Of a stretch of 62,213 nucleotides of DNA, positions 46,801 to 53,376 are shown in pieces (position 1 is the stretch's first letter; every line of letters begins with the position of its first letter). A program made the translations under genes and the position numbers. The notes under the pieces are model-generated. The model had not been told where the DNA came from. It made no database searches and worked only from the letters and a program-made list of their open reading frames with translations. Source of the DNA: Branchiostoma floridae (Eukaryota > Chordata > Leptocardii > Amphioxiformes > Branchiostomatidae); NCBI RefSeq assembly GCF_000003815.2, contig NC_049995.1, positions 9,160,853 through 9,223,065 of the forward strand. Reading direction: 5' to 3'.

Positions 46801-49800
46801 AAAAAGTTTTTCAAGGTCTCACTTCAGTCTCTCTAATATCACATATAACCTCCTTGCTCTCACTCATGGAATAGTGTGTTCGCGACAATGGGAATTGGCT
46901 GACGAAAAAAAATTTCGAGCTGGCTAGAGCCCTGGTTAAATTGTATGTTTTTGGCTATAAATGTACTCTTATTTAGTATTTCCTAGCAGCGTAAGATTGT
47001 TAGATCTTAATTAGTATGAAAGATGTTTTATTCTTGATGTTTGTAAATTTCAAAGCCACAAGTGGAACAAAAGAAGGAAGAACCTAAGGTAAAACTTGCG
47101 AGTTTCAGCTGCCTTCTGTGAACCTGAACTGGAATTGAGATTCATAGAAAGAATTATACAACATATTTTCTGATACATAAAAAGTTACTAAAATTCTTAA
47201 TTACCTTGGAAGCTCATCTGTGTTGTAGCTATCATAGTACAATGCTAAATTTTCTTCAAACACAAAGGTTTACATTTTGTACAAGACCAAATTTTATGAT
47301 CAAATTTTCCACTGTCAATTGCACCCTCTTCAGGATCAATGATGTGAGAATTGTATTCCTACAAAATTGTATATTCCATTCAGAATCATTGAAGACAGCT
47401 ATGTTTTAGGTTGAAAAATTTATGACTAGCTGTAATCTAACATTTTTCGGTAACGAGAAACATTGATGTACAAATGTACTCTCATTTGGTTACCATTTTT
47501 GTTCTTACTTTTTTAAGCCTTTGTTTTTTTTTCAGTGTTGCAGAAGTTACAATTATTCTTATTCTCTCGAAAATGATGCACACTGTTCCAAAGCATGTGT
47601 TTAGGACTGTTCTCATTGGTTCTAGTTCCAAAGCCATGGATTCTATAGTTGAAATTAGGTGTTTGGTTTTTAACCATTTTGATATTCGGATTCTCTTCAG
47701 TTTTTCAGCTTTGTTACTTGTTTCCAAGGTTTAAAAGTTAATGGCATGTTCAAATGTACAGATAGTGACCATTACAATCAGTGTATCCACCAATGAGAGA
47801 ATGGCATTTAACAGTATAGCCAATGATGATAGAGCGGTTGCATGTTCGTCAACCGTTTGTATTTTAAGGATTTTGCATTTTTATGTTTAGATGTGAATGG
47901 GGGGGGGGGGGCGGGCTATAGGATCAGTTAATTACTCATGACACAGGGTTGGACAAGTCTATTGGCCCAAATCCCCTGGGACAGTTAAAGTGCTCGATTA
48001 GACAATGTTGTCCTGTACTGTGCTGATTGGGCCAGTGCCATTTGGGTACTAGATTTTTGTATTCTAGTCTGAATCGCGCTCCAAGTGGCCTGTCTGGTCT
48101 TGTAGTTGAAACATTCTTTCATGCTTTAGATTAAAGTGAAAAATAGAAAAAAAAGAGTATCTTCTGGCTGCATGTAAAATGTATATTATGAAATGTGCTA
48201 TTCAAATTGGGTCCAGTGAAGAGTTTAGGGAAGTTGAAAGGCCATGGAACTGTCCATTGAATTTTTGGAAATCTTGTCCAACCCTGGGATAGTTTAAAAG
48301 AATTGTGTTAACTTTGAAGACTCATCTGATGTGTCATCTTTCCTATGACTACAGAGAAAGAGTGAGGCTGCAACACCAGTCCCAGCAAAGAAAGTGTACA
48401 CGATCCCAGAACACGAGATCAGCGATCCAATCGTCAAGCAGTATGCAAACGTTGACCCTTCTGCGCTGATAGCAAGGTATATTACTGAACTATCCATATA
48501 CATTGGTGCATGTCTGTAAGACATATTGTGATCAAGGATTTTTATTCATTTTTCTACATGTATCTCTCAGAACTAGGGCTGGGTATCGGTACAGCGTACC
48601 GGTACAAAACCGTTTTTTCTTATTGGACCGGTCCAGAAAAACTGGACCTGAAAAAATTAGCTGGACTAGATGTTGGACCGATTAGAAAATTAACAGATTA
48701 TTTTATCAGGCAATCACACGTTTTGGCACTTGCGGGTGGAAAAAAAATAGCAAGAGTGAAGTAGAGTAGAGTTTATAGTAATTTCTACCATGTTTTACAG
48801 CCAATCGTACAGGTGCAGTTAGCATTGTAGGATTTTGAAACGCCAGTTTAAGTCTAATACTCCACCAAACAGATTTCTTTGCAGTGAAATGGACCATTGG
48901 TATGAGTCATACTGCATCAGGTCCAGGTTCAGGTCCGGACCTGGACCTGATCCTCAGGACCTGAACCGGACCTGGACCTGAATTTTCTGTACCGGTACCC
49001 ACCCCTACTCAGAACCTCTTAAACTTACATGGCATTGCATCCTGTGACTGAACAGTATCCCAGAGGTTCTGGGATTGAGTTTGCTGATATGCTTAAACAT
49101 TCGATTTTGAAATAGACATCATAAACATTGTAACAAGAATTGAAGGGACTAAACACAGTATCACAGCCAACTGTTCTCAAGAGGCACACAAAGTGACAAT
49201 AGTGGAGTGGACTTGTATCACTTACCAAGTTGACAACTACACTCATGACTACCACATATTGGTGCCACTTTACTATTAAACTGGCTTCACTTTTTCAACT
49301 ACAGTCATGGATACATGTACCTCACTACTGTCACTTCTACAAGTACAATCAAGGCTACCACAGAACATATCTTCCAATTTTGGTACTTTCTCATCATTGT
49401 TCACCATCTCCATAGGGAAAATTTTTTTCTCGTTTTTTTCAAATTTAGGCAAAAATTTGTGACCTCGCTGATGTCATCCATAAAATTTACTTGCTGTGGC
49501 CTAATGTTTGTTTGTTTGTTTGTTTTCCCAACAGAACGAGCCAGGATGAGATGGAAGAGATGCCCTACTCCCCGGGGCAGGCTGCCCAGGAGGAGGAGGA
49601 AGAACAGCCCTACGACCCCGGGGACGAAGACTTCCTCCCTGTCGAAGAGGGCGTCGATTCCCCCCCACCCCAGTCCCCTCCAGCACAACAGGACTCCGAC
49701 TCCGACAGTGTGTTAGAGGTCGGCATTGGTCAGTCAGACTCTAACGAAGCCAGCGCCAGCCAATCAGAGCCTTCCTTAGATAACATTCTTATGACTCCGC

Positions 49801-51152
49801 TTGGGGACAACCCCACCCTCTCTGAGCAACAGAGGCTGTTAATTCAGCTGACTAAACAAGTTGAGGAGCAAAAGAAACTCCTTCTTGAGCAACAGAAGAA
49901 CTTGGAGAGCATCTGCAGTGGACCTAACAGTGCCACTGGTAGTCCCGTGGTAGAGTTTTCCACTGGGGATGCAAAAACAGTCTCAACTGTCGGAGAAAAC
50001 GTAGGAGTCGTTGTTTCTCAAGTTCAGACAACTGTCGCTTCGACGCAAGCGGTTTCTTCAGTCACAGCTTCAGGTGTTAAGACTGATGCGGCGGAGAAAA
50101 AGACTGGCACTGAGAAAAAGACAGATAAAATAGAGGGGAGCGACAGTCCCGAGCTTCCCATGATTCCAGGACTTGGCGGAGATCTGACTCCGCCGGTGAA
50201 TATTCCAGGCCTCGGAGGGTCTGATGTAAGTACTGCAGTAGGGACCCCATCAGCATCTTTAAGTGTGGCACCAGAAAAGGTGGAAGAAAAAGCGACGACA
50301 TCCCTCCCCCAGGAGAAGGTATCAGAGGCAGCATCGAAGCTAACGAGCGGTGGATCCGCGAGCGCGAGTTCGAGCGCATCCTTCGAGATCCCAGCGAACA
50401 TTTCCGAACTCCTGCAGAAGGTGAGTTCCATCGTGAAACAGACGAGTCAGGTGCCTCCAACGACGTCGGTCGCTCAGCAACCATTGGTGCAGCAAGCACA
50501 CGTTCAACAGGCGGGTGTGTCTGGATACCTTCCCCAGATGTCACAGATACCAAGCACAGGTTTTCAGCAGGCTCCTGGACAAGCCACACAAGCTCCCATT
50601 GGCCAACCAGGTGCGCCTCAACCAATAGGAAGCTTGGGTGGAACATGGACAGCCAATCAGAGCGCAGCTCAAGCTGGGCAGCAGTATATGCCTCCACAGG
50701 GCGCCGCTGAGGGTCAAGTACGACCCACGGGACAGCCTTCACCTGCTGTTGGCGAGAGACGTTCGGATGATTCTAGTCGCGAGCACGGCCATCACCATGG
50801 TGACAGCCGGCAGCCATCCGGTCCGTACCCTGGGTATGATCCGAGAAACGTGCAGAGGTTTGAGTATAACGAACACGGCAGGCAGGTACGGCGAGATTCC
50901 GGGGAGGACCGCCACCACAGGGACAGGTGGCACGATCGCAGGGACGATCGGAGAGACAGTCGCCGGGAAGACCGCCGCGACGATCACAGGGACGATCGTA
51001 GGGGATCCCGCGAGCACGGCTGGGGGCGGGATAGAGAGAGGGACAGAGATAGAGACAGGGACAGGGACAGGGATAGTAGGTGGAGGCAGGATCGTAACTC
51101 CCGCGACAAAGGCAGAGGTGGTCAGTGGCAAGACAGCCACAGAAGAAGATAG
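21094..51152 (+). CDS. DIDO1: DIDO1/PHF3-like PHD-TFIIS-SPOC protein, 25 coding exons, about 2283 aa
   Basis: A nuclear regulator of RNA polymerase II elongation and chromatin (role known for human DIDO1 and PHF3). Exons: 21094-21273, 22642-22815, 24642-26850, 27243-27369, 28239-28360, 29470-29573, 31465-31680, 32188-32373, 33353-33468, 33913-34034, 34461-34566, 35215-35380, 37615-37731, 38412-38486, 38964-39008, 40018-40209, 40731-40828, 41077-41115, 41760-41907, 43319-43408, 43685-43880, 45347-45597, 47056-47088, 48355-48476, 49535-51152. Every junction is AG/GT and all phases match; the sum is 6852 nt (2283 codons plus TAG). Domains: PHD about 886-937, cysteine cluster about 1052-1075, TFIIS-M-like about 1206-1318, SPOC about 1479-1640, Arg-Asp tail about 2190-2275. 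The length fits full-length vertebrate DIDO1 and PHF3 (about 2000-2240 aa). Uncertain points: exon 2, the exon 6 end and the exon 8 donor. Orthology to DIDO1 alone versus the DIDO1/PHF3/SPOCD1 ancestor is unresolved. Confidence 0.9.
21890..22115 (-). pseudogene. RecQ-like helicase fragment in intron 1
   Basis: The minus strand reads [20 protein letters not shown], then [16 protein letters not shown], then [13 protein letters not shown]. This is the Walker A region and the following motif of a RecQ-family helicase, whose consensus is LPTGFGKSxxYQ and VVVSPLxAL. The Walker A glycine is replaced by Arg (TRFGKS), the frame is closed by a stop upstream, and no flanking helicase motifs remain. It is probably a relic of a multicopy or transposon-borne helicase. 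Confidence 0.65.
22180..22375. mobile_element. Probable retroelement 3' end with AAAC tail
   Basis: Ends 'gaataaataaaggttcaaac' followed by four to five aaac units, as in LINE or SINE 3' tails. Confidence 0.4.
22995..23140. repeat. (TG)n microsatellite
   Basis: TG repeats with interruptions, and a duplicated 'gcatgtgcatgttggacagt'. It follows the motif ccaagaaggttatg, which also precedes the TG-rich run at 43515. Confidence 0.9.
23340..24641. other. Intron 2 of the DIDO-like gene, nothing recognised
   Basis: AT-rich intron. A degraded fragment near 23610-23700 resembles the tagggctggg MITE family. Confidence 0.5.
24642..26850 (+). CDS. DIDO-like gene, exon 3 (large N-terminal region)
   Basis: Codes residues about 119-854. 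The start carries an acidic segment with [13 protein letters not shown], matching the N-terminal SLKNMLSDKDPML-type motif of PHF3. There are three basic repeats of the form R-R/K-S-x-R ([26 protein letters not shown]); the first matches the RKSPRL motif of PHF3. A Thr/Pro-rich block (ETPS repeats, about 25580-25800) is followed by a Lys/Glu-rich, probably disordered and nuclear-localising segment. Near the end, [12 protein letters not shown] resembles the PPLFIPDN segment just before the PHF3 PHD finger. The donor is GTAAGG. The long minus-strand frame opposite (24482-25540) is a shadow. Confidence 0.92.
26851..27242. other. Intron 3 of the DIDO-like gene, nothing recognised
   Basis: 392 bp with no repeat that I can place. 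Confidence 0.5.
27243..28360 (+). CDS. DIDO-like gene, exons 4-5: PHD finger
   Basis: Exon 4 (27243-27369) gives an acidic lead ([11 protein letters not shown]) and the first zinc ligands in [12 protein letters not shown]. Exon 5 (28239-28360) continues [18 protein letters not shown] to YICPRCKG. The Cys4-His-Cys3 order is complete, and the [17 protein letters not shown] core is that of DIDO1, whose finger binds methylated histone H3 Lys4. The intron between the two holds a 360-bp MITE (27815-28175). Confidence 0.95.
27815..28175. mobile_element. MITE, ctgggtaccatccgg family, copy 1
   Basis: The left end (gcctgggtaccatccgg, then gaagttcgctccg) is reversed at the right (cgaactactatccggatggt). 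The inside contains ccaaattttggac, acacatgagcgaatta and accaaacggtttgaatg. A second copy is at 40225-40605, and part of a third lies at the right edge of the gap at 12732. Confidence 0.75.
28394..28785. mobile_element. Inverted-repeat element, gtgcaccca-rich
   Basis: Bounded by cagggcttgaaat and its reverse complement (tttcgagccctg). The inside is built of repeated 'gggtgcacc' and 'aaattttgggtgca'. A related fragment is at 30565-30680. The target duplication is not clear. Confidence 0.65.
28786..29469. other. Rest of intron 5; contains a LINE 3' fragment
   Basis: Around 29200-29290 the minus strand matches the 3' end of the LINE at 11393-11650 (tactgggagtgtcgaaagta and 'gatcaggacactacagg'). 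Otherwise nothing is recognised. Confidence 0.5.
29470..31680 (+). CDS. DIDO-like gene, exons 6-7: charged linker
   Basis: Exon 6 starts at 29470 ([18 protein letters not shown]). It can end at 29531 (GAG|GTACAT) or at 29573 (GAG|GTATTG); both keep phase 0, and the longer form adds 14 codons. Exon 7 (31465-31680) encodes a Lys/Ser/Glu-rich stretch ending KIKIFKD before GTAGGT. The segment is low in complexity and probably disordered. The intron between them is 1.9 kb and transposon-rich. Confidence 0.8.
29922..29997 (-). repeat. tRNA-derived sequence (class II tRNA-like), degraded
   Basis: The minus strand has an A box (gtggccgagcggtcta) and a perfect B box (ggttcgaaccc), like tRNA-Leu or tRNA-Ser. 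The acceptor ends (gagccag and cacttgc) cannot pair, so this is a tRNA pseudogene or SINE head. Confidence 0.6.
30036..30072. repeat. (ATCC)n microsatellite
   Basis: About nine atcc/atgc units. Confidence 0.85.
30073..31097. other. Intron 6 interior, mostly unrecognised
   Basis: Holds a gtgcacc-type repeat fragment at 30565-30680. The 74-codon minus-strand frame at 30225-30449 has no motif I know. Confidence 0.4.
31098..31435. mobile_element. MITE, CAGGGTTGGACAA family, copy 1
   Basis: Ends cagggttggacaa and ttgtgcaaccctg. A second copy at 47944-48286 has the same termini. The cAGGG...CCCTg ends are hAT-like, but no intact 8-bp duplication is visible. Confidence 0.7.
31784..32110. mobile_element. 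hAT-type MITE, tagggctggg family, 5'-damaged copy
   Basis: Contains the internal blocks 'ccggtacaggaaattca', 'ggtccaggtcctgtacctgg' and 'tctgtaaaaacttgtcac' of the family. The termini are degraded. Confidence 0.6.
32188..32373 (+). CDS. DIDO-like gene, exon 8: cysteine-cluster motif
   Basis: Encodes [18 protein letters not shown] then [16 protein letters not shown]. This C-x4-C...C-x3-C cluster with 'SVYCSNxCILxHA' follows the PHD in DIDO1, which supports the family call strongly. Two in-frame donors exist: GTAGGT at 32374 and the stronger GTAAGA at 32401. The second adds nine codons (VGFKPTSFY). The 3' part of the exon with both donors is duplicated downstream (32530-32705). Confidence 0.9.
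32530..32705. repeat. Two partial duplicates of the exon 8 3' end and donor sites
   Basis: The first copy (about 32533-32625) repeats caagaaggaccccaagtc, then gtaggtttcaaacctaca and tacgtaagattttga. The second (about 32646-32705) keeps only the intronic side from 'tttcaaacctacatcg'. See the findings. Confidence 0.9.
32830..33004. mobile_element. MITE with TA target, CAGTAGAAGCC ends, copy 1
   Basis: The 175-bp element starts cagtagaagccgtttaattg and ends with the reverse complement (aattaaatggcttctactg), flanked by TA on both sides. A second copy in the opposite orientation is at 34771-34944. Confidence 0.88.
33085..33312 (-). mobile_element. SINE, tRNA-derived, minus strand
   Basis: On the minus strand it begins tgtccccgtagctcaactgg (A-box region), with B box ccggttcaaatcc at about 33226-33239 and the body 'ggggctttacc'. 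The 3' segment 'agttgctagcccttcccct' recurs at 44895, where a degraded copy lies. Confidence 0.75.
33353..34034 (+). CDS. DIDO-like gene, exons 9-10: linker
   Basis: Exon 9 (33353-33468) encodes a His/Lys/Pro segment ending AVIER and leaves phase 2. Exon 10 (33913-34034) encodes [20 protein letters not shown] through TQTY and leaves phase 1. Two diverged copies of the exon 10 acceptor and 5' part lie in the preceding intron (33671 and 33786). Confidence 0.85.
33618..33912. repeat. Two tandem duplicates of the exon 10 acceptor and 5' part
   Basis: Units begin aaacacccctcag, run through a pyrimidine tract and ccag, then repeat the exon start (tccactggccgtttgctgg at 33672; tccgctggctgtttgctgg at 33787). 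Spacing to the real exon is 242 and 127 bp. Confidence 0.92.
34461..37731 (+). CDS. DIDO-like gene, exons 11-13: TFIIS central-like domain
   Basis: Exons 34461-34566, 35215-35380 and 37615-37731. The segment starts at [15 protein letters not shown], continues with [20 protein letters not shown] and [13 protein letters not shown], and ends with [20 protein letters not shown]. This is the three-helix central (TFS2M) domain that in DIDO1, PHF3 and yeast Bye1 docks on RNA polymerase II. YKSKYRSxMFNLKD is nearly invariant in the family. The catalytic acidic zinc ribbon of TFIIS is absent, as expected. The 2.2-kb intron 35381-37614 is filled by a repeated interspersed element. Confidence 0.95.
34567..34770. 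other. Intron 11, 5' part
   Basis: No feature recognised before the MITE that starts at 34771. Confidence 0.4.
34771..34944. mobile_element. MITE, CAGTAGAAGCC ends, copy 2
   Basis: Reverse orientation of 32830-33004. The TA flank is intact on the left only. Confidence 0.82.
35420..36600. repeat. Tandem and interspersed repeat, 'gataactcgagaa' family, in intron 12
   Basis: Three to four diverged units contain 'ataactcgagaa', 'tgatatttggtaggt', 'gaaaacgaaggtcaa', 'ccccctagcggctt' and 'ggtactgcagcaaaactt'. The start (35420-35515) has ends tactgtagatgcatttaagt and 'cgcaaacttaaatgcatt', a different short MITE. Open frames here are not genes. Confidence 0.7.
36621..36745. repeat. Repeat shared with 44100-44200
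   Basis: The segments ggacgcccttacactg, gacaagcatgaaatt and atgctaccaggtc recur in the same order at 44104-44190. Confidence 0.7.
36750..37614. other. Remainder of intron 12, nothing recognised
   Basis: Contains a short gtgcaac-rich run near 37025-37105. No gene seen. Confidence 0.45.
37758..38125. repeat. Degenerate (GAGTT)n / (TTTAGATTAG)n satellite
   Basis: About 370 bp of 5-bp-periodic sequence (agttt, gattag, gttga) filling the middle of intron 13. Confidence 0.92.
38412..40209 (+). CDS. DIDO-like gene, exons 14-16: post-TFIIS region with [11 protein letters not shown] motif
   Basis: Exon 14 (38412-38486) is helical and charged ([14 protein letters not shown]). Exon 15 (38964-39008) encodes [15 protein letters not shown], matching GEIEI of PHF3. 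Exon 16 (40018-40209) ends with [19 protein letters not shown] then [11 protein letters not shown]. The [17 protein letters not shown] block is shared with PHF3 and, apart from its last residues, with DIDO1. A satellite of GAGTT units sits in the intron before exon 14, and a 476-bp MITE in the intron before exon 16. Confidence 0.93.
38487..38963. other. Intron 14, nothing recognised
   Basis: No recognisable element beyond a short ttta repeat at 38593-38610. Confidence 0.45.
39463..39938. mobile_element. MITE with TA target, CAGTCAAACCTGTATTAG ends
   Basis: The 476-bp element has ends cagtcaaacctgt and acaggtttgactg, subterminal ggccacc repeats in both orientations, and TA on each side, as in Tc1/mariner-type elements. 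Confidence 0.88.
40225..40605. mobile_element. MITE, ctgggtaccatccgg family, copy 2
   Basis: Same motifs as 27815-28175 (gggtaccatccgg, ccaaattttggac, aacatgagccaatt, aaacggtttgaatg). A duplicated 'tatacaatcgc/tatacagtcgc' lies near the left end. Confidence 0.72.
40731..41115 (+). CDS. DIDO-like gene, exons 17-18: short linker
   Basis: Exon 17 (40731-40828) and exon 18 (41077-41115, only 39 nt) encode a Ser/Thr/Glu-rich spacer ending [11 protein letters not shown]. Both leave phase 2, so exon 18 can be skipped without changing frame. Confidence 0.85.
41116..41759. other. Intron 18 of the DIDO-like gene
   Basis: Contains a cattggt tandem (41335-41410) related to 8790-8890, and tgcattgtgggtaatatgtca (about 41641), which is also found at 60535. 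Nothing else recognised. Confidence 0.5.
41760..45597 (+). CDS. DIDO-like gene, exons 19-22: SPOC domain and His-rich tail
   Basis: Exons 41760-41907, 43319-43408, 43685-43880 and 45347-45597. The SPOC fold starts at [20 protein letters not shown], continues [20 protein letters not shown] and [14 protein letters not shown], then [20 protein letters not shown], and closes with [13 protein letters not shown]. In human PHF3 the SPOC domain reads the phosphorylated RNA polymerase II C-terminal domain. Exon 22 goes on into a Ser-rich stretch and a seven-His run. The end of exon 21 with its donor is duplicated 61 bp downstream. Confidence 0.95.
41958..42240 (+). mobile_element. SINE, same family as 3586-3872
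   Basis: B-box-like ggtttgattcctgg near 42010. The body holds gagagggatgggctccacc, gtgaataacaacgcac and 'cagcctcaaaaatgct', aligned with the copy at 3586-3872. Confidence 0.68.
42506..43275. mobile_element. Composite repeat with TTACCTCCATGAA ends
   Basis: Left end ttacctccatgaa and right end ttcatggaggtat form an inverted pair. The inside has a TG-rich run, the 'gataacttgaga' family of 35.5-36.6 kb, and several 'aaattatgcaaat' segments. Confidence 0.6.
43881..43970. repeat. 61-bp tandem duplicate of the exon 21 3' end and donor
   Basis: The segment accagctcaaacctttt, then gatgggccaggtac and 'ttattataagtgcagaaac', is repeated once with a 61-bp period across the exon-intron border. Confidence 0.95.
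44426..44841. mobile_element. hAT-type MITE, tagggctggg family, inverted copy
   Basis: Starts tagggatggtac and ends gtggccatcccta. Internal blocks are reversed relative to 19801-20227. No intact 8-bp duplication. Confidence 0.72.
44860..45030 (-). mobile_element. Degraded SINE, minus strand
   Basis: Shares 'gttgctagcccttc', 'cttgaggcacctcc' and 'taccaacta.gtagga' with the SINE at 33085-33312. The tRNA head is lost. Confidence 0.55.
45043..45254. mobile_element. hAT-type MITE, tagggctggg family, with intact 8-bp duplication
   Basis: A 212-bp internally deleted copy flanked by perfect gttaatac repeats (45035-45042 and 45255-45262). Confidence 0.9.
45690..46074. mobile_element. hAT-type MITE, tagggctggg family, with intact 8-bp duplication
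   Basis: A 385-bp inverted copy flanked by perfect tacataat repeats (45682-45689 and 46075-46082). It directly abuts the TA-target MITE at 46084. Confidence 0.92.
46084..46274. mobile_element. Palindromic MITE with TA target
   Basis: The left arm (cattgggaggctttgctaaa, then ctgggctgaggtttc) is mirrored by the right arm (gaaacctcagcccag, tttagcttccccaatg). Inner arms include agccaatca and tgattggct. TA flanks both sides. Confidence 0.9.
46569..46934. mobile_element. hAT-like MITE, CAGGGCTCTAGCTAGC ends
   Basis: The 366-bp element has ends cagggctctagctagc and gctggctagagccctg, flanked by gtaaaatt and gttaaatt (seven of eight bases match). Confidence 0.85.
47056..51152 (+). CDS. DIDO-like gene, exons 23-25: C-terminal region with Arg-Asp tail
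   Basis: Exon 23 (47056-47088) is an 11-codon microexon ([11 protein letters not shown]) in phase 0. Exon 24 (48355-48476) contains [17 protein letters not shown]. Exon 25 (49535-51152) holds an acidic start ([10 protein letters not shown]), a predicted coiled coil ([20 protein letters not shown]), two IPGLGG motifs, a Gln/Pro-rich stretch, and from about 50920 an Arg-Asp-rich tail ending at TAG 51150-51152. Long DIDO isoforms have a similar C-terminal tail. The minus- and plus-strand frames over this exon are shadows. Confidence 0.9.
47089..47943. other. Intron 23 of the DIDO-like gene, 5' part
   Basis: Nothing recognised except an 11-G run near 47899. Confidence 0.45.
47944..48286. mobile_element. 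MITE, CAGGGTTGGACAA family, copy 2
   Basis: Ends cagggttggacaagtc and ttgtccaaccctg, like 31098-31435. Confidence 0.75.
48574..49007. mobile_element. hAT-type MITE, tagggctggg family, best-preserved copy
   Basis: The 434-bp element has ends tagggctgggtatcggtac and gtaccggtacccaccccta. A perfect 8-bp target duplication, ctcagaac, flanks it (48566-48573 and 49008-49015). The 8-bp duplication and TAGGG termini indicate the hAT superfamily. Confidence 0.95.
49090..49500. repeat. Split copy of the GTAAGGCCACAGCAAG element
   Basis: The pieces 'gacatcataaacattgtaac' (49116) and 'gatgtcatccataaaattta' with cttgctgtggcc (49471-49500) match the array at 660-1260. They are separated by unrelated sequence. 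The exon 25 acceptor lies 33 bp beyond. Confidence 0.6.
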
Positions 51153-52082
51153 AAACACAGACTATGTTTATATTGTGCCAATACCTTCAGCTCTGTTGAC
51201 AACACACATCAACAAACCATTGTTACGGACTATACGTAAACACGTGTTGGGAAAAGTAAATGTTACAGAAATATATTCGTGGAACAATTGGGTGTGGGGG
51301 CCATTTTTGTCACTCTTTCGTTCAAGAGTTTCTGTACAACAGTTCATGACAAAGTCTTTGAATGAGATGTAATTTGGTTGCACAAGTGTTTTCGAGCATT
51401 GTTGTGACAGAGAAGTATAGCGTAGTATTACTTGGACCAATTCCCTGTAGTATATTACTACGCACAACTCCTGTATGTTGTGCTCTCCGAAATTCAATAT
51501 AGAATGTCAGATAGTCTGGATTTTGTAGTTTTTAGTTTGTGATGTCAGCGGTTAAGCGTCAATGTTGGGCAGTATGGCTGCATCAGCCTTTAAATAGTCA
51601 CAAGAAAGTATTAGTTTGCATAGAGACACAATTCTTCTCTTCCTGAGCCCAACAATTTTTAGACAAACAGTTATGCTTGGTTAAAAACCGTCACTAGATG
51701 CACTTTGTTCGGTACTGAAGTATATGTAGAAATAGCCTGTATTCAAACTTATTTCTTTTTACAGCTATAAATGTAGAATATAAAATCATTTTCAAACTCA
51801 CGGTTTCCAGTGTTGTACAAATCCATTTCTAGAAGTTATAATTTTTTTTAAGAATCGTTTTGTAAAATGATATTCTTTCTGTGGGTGATAAAATATCACT
51901 TGTAGATATTTGTTATTACTGTGTATTCAACTGTAAGAAAAATGCAGACAATAGAAAATGGTGGAGTATAGGTGTGTCACTTTTGGCTTCATAAAGCCAA
52001 CGGACGATCATTCCAATTTCTCGCGGGGGTGATGAAAACCTCAAGATGTAGAAATGTAATTTTTTTTTAAAAATTAATTAAA
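51153..52082 (+). other. Probable 3' UTR of the DIDO-like gene
   Basis: AT-rich sequence after the stop. No AATAAA is present. ATTAAA variants such as aattaattaaac (about 52072-52083) could serve as a polyadenylation signal. Confidence 0.45.
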
Positions 52083-52312
52083 CAAATGTAATGTCTGTCC
52101 TGCTCACGGCAACCCAAAAAACTGCCAAAATATTCAATTCCTCAAAGAAAATTTGTTTTCCATGTTTAGAGCCCATGTTTATTTTTGTGGGGGGTTCTAT
52201 AAACTGTGGGATCTACATTACCCTGGATACCAGACTTTTAGCCAGGGCCAGTAGAGAATCTGTTCGGCAGCCAAGGCAGGTCTTCCCGAGGACCTTGGAC
52301 AAGCACTCGGGG

Positions 52313-52560
52313 GAGGAGTTATATAATCTCCAACCAGATTCACGGTGCGTAATGTATAGTATCAAACTTCCCGTAGGCACCGTAGGATCTGCTTGGAGAT
52401 TAGAGTCATATACATGCAGGGAGAGTTTGCTAATCTCCAAGCAGATCCTACGGTGCCATAAGATAGTATCAAAGCTGGCCAAGGAGTGTAGCCGGCTAAG
52501 GGAGTCAAACGGGAAGTTTGATACTATACATTCCTCACCGTGGATCTGGATTAAGAGTTT
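52313..52560. mobile_element. Nested foldback element
   Basis: The inner arms ggcaccgtaggatctgcttg and 'aagcagatcctacggtgcc' (52376-52456) are perfect inverted copies. The outer arms 'tgtatagtatcaaacttccc' and 'gggaagtttgatactataca' bracket them. Further out, 'ccagattcacggtg' pairs with 'caccgtggatctgg'. Confidence 0.85.
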
Positions 52561-52574
52561 GCCGCCCTAGTTGG

Positions 52575-53370
52575 TTTCCATGGTAGATCTATATAGCCAC
52601 AGGCACCAACTGTTGCGTTTCCGCAAGACTGGTCTAGGAACGCCCTACTATTGTCAGGTCAAGGTATCGCCACTGTGAGGGGAAAACAACTATTTTGCAC
52701 GCAAAAATACATCAACTCCAGAAAGCAATTAGCAAAAGTGTCAAGTTTTACACGTGTTGAGAACATTTAAAGAAGAAATGAGACACATAACGGACTAGTA
52801 TATTGATACCTGTATGTAGACGTAAATGTACGATTTAATTGTCATTTTAGCAACGTACCCATTACAAACATTCATGCGTTTTGACCAAACATCTTACACA
52901 AAATTAAGTCTTTGCTATCTAACCCCATGACCAATACAAATTTAGTATCAAATGGTTACCTTAGTACGCTGAAGGTTAAAACCCCAACATTTAAATGTCT
53001 TTGCTTGAGAAGTTCCAGTGAGGTGCTTAGCAACAACTGCATGTGCGTCACTACTTGTGATGTTGACTTGGATGCTATGTAACGGTTAGTACTACATCAA
53101 TAGGTATGAATGTATGTGAACAGTTCTCATTTCGCAAAGTGGTTTTGAAATGGCCTATTATGATATTATAAGATGGGCGGCACTGATAGCAACTCAACTG
53201 TGCAATCTATCAGACGGCGGGCACGTGCCTATGCACCAGTCTTGTTGGCCCACTGGTATTGAGGTAGACGGTCTTGTATTCGCAAGCGCGCACATCATAC
53301 ATCCAGGGACATACTGATCAGCTAGTTTAAATTTCCTATAGGTGGCCTGTCCACCAAGGATAGCAGTTCT
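52575..53370. other. Intergenic between the two genes, nothing recognised
   Basis: No exon or repeat that I can place. Confidence 0.45.
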
Positions 53371-53376
53371 TTTCTT

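Noticed and set aside
50638-51372. Long second-frame open frame over exon 25 (plus) and the minus-strand frames at 50024-51158
   Set aside because: Shadows of the repetitive Arg-Asp and Gln/Pro coding sequence. The chosen frame continues in phase from exon 24.
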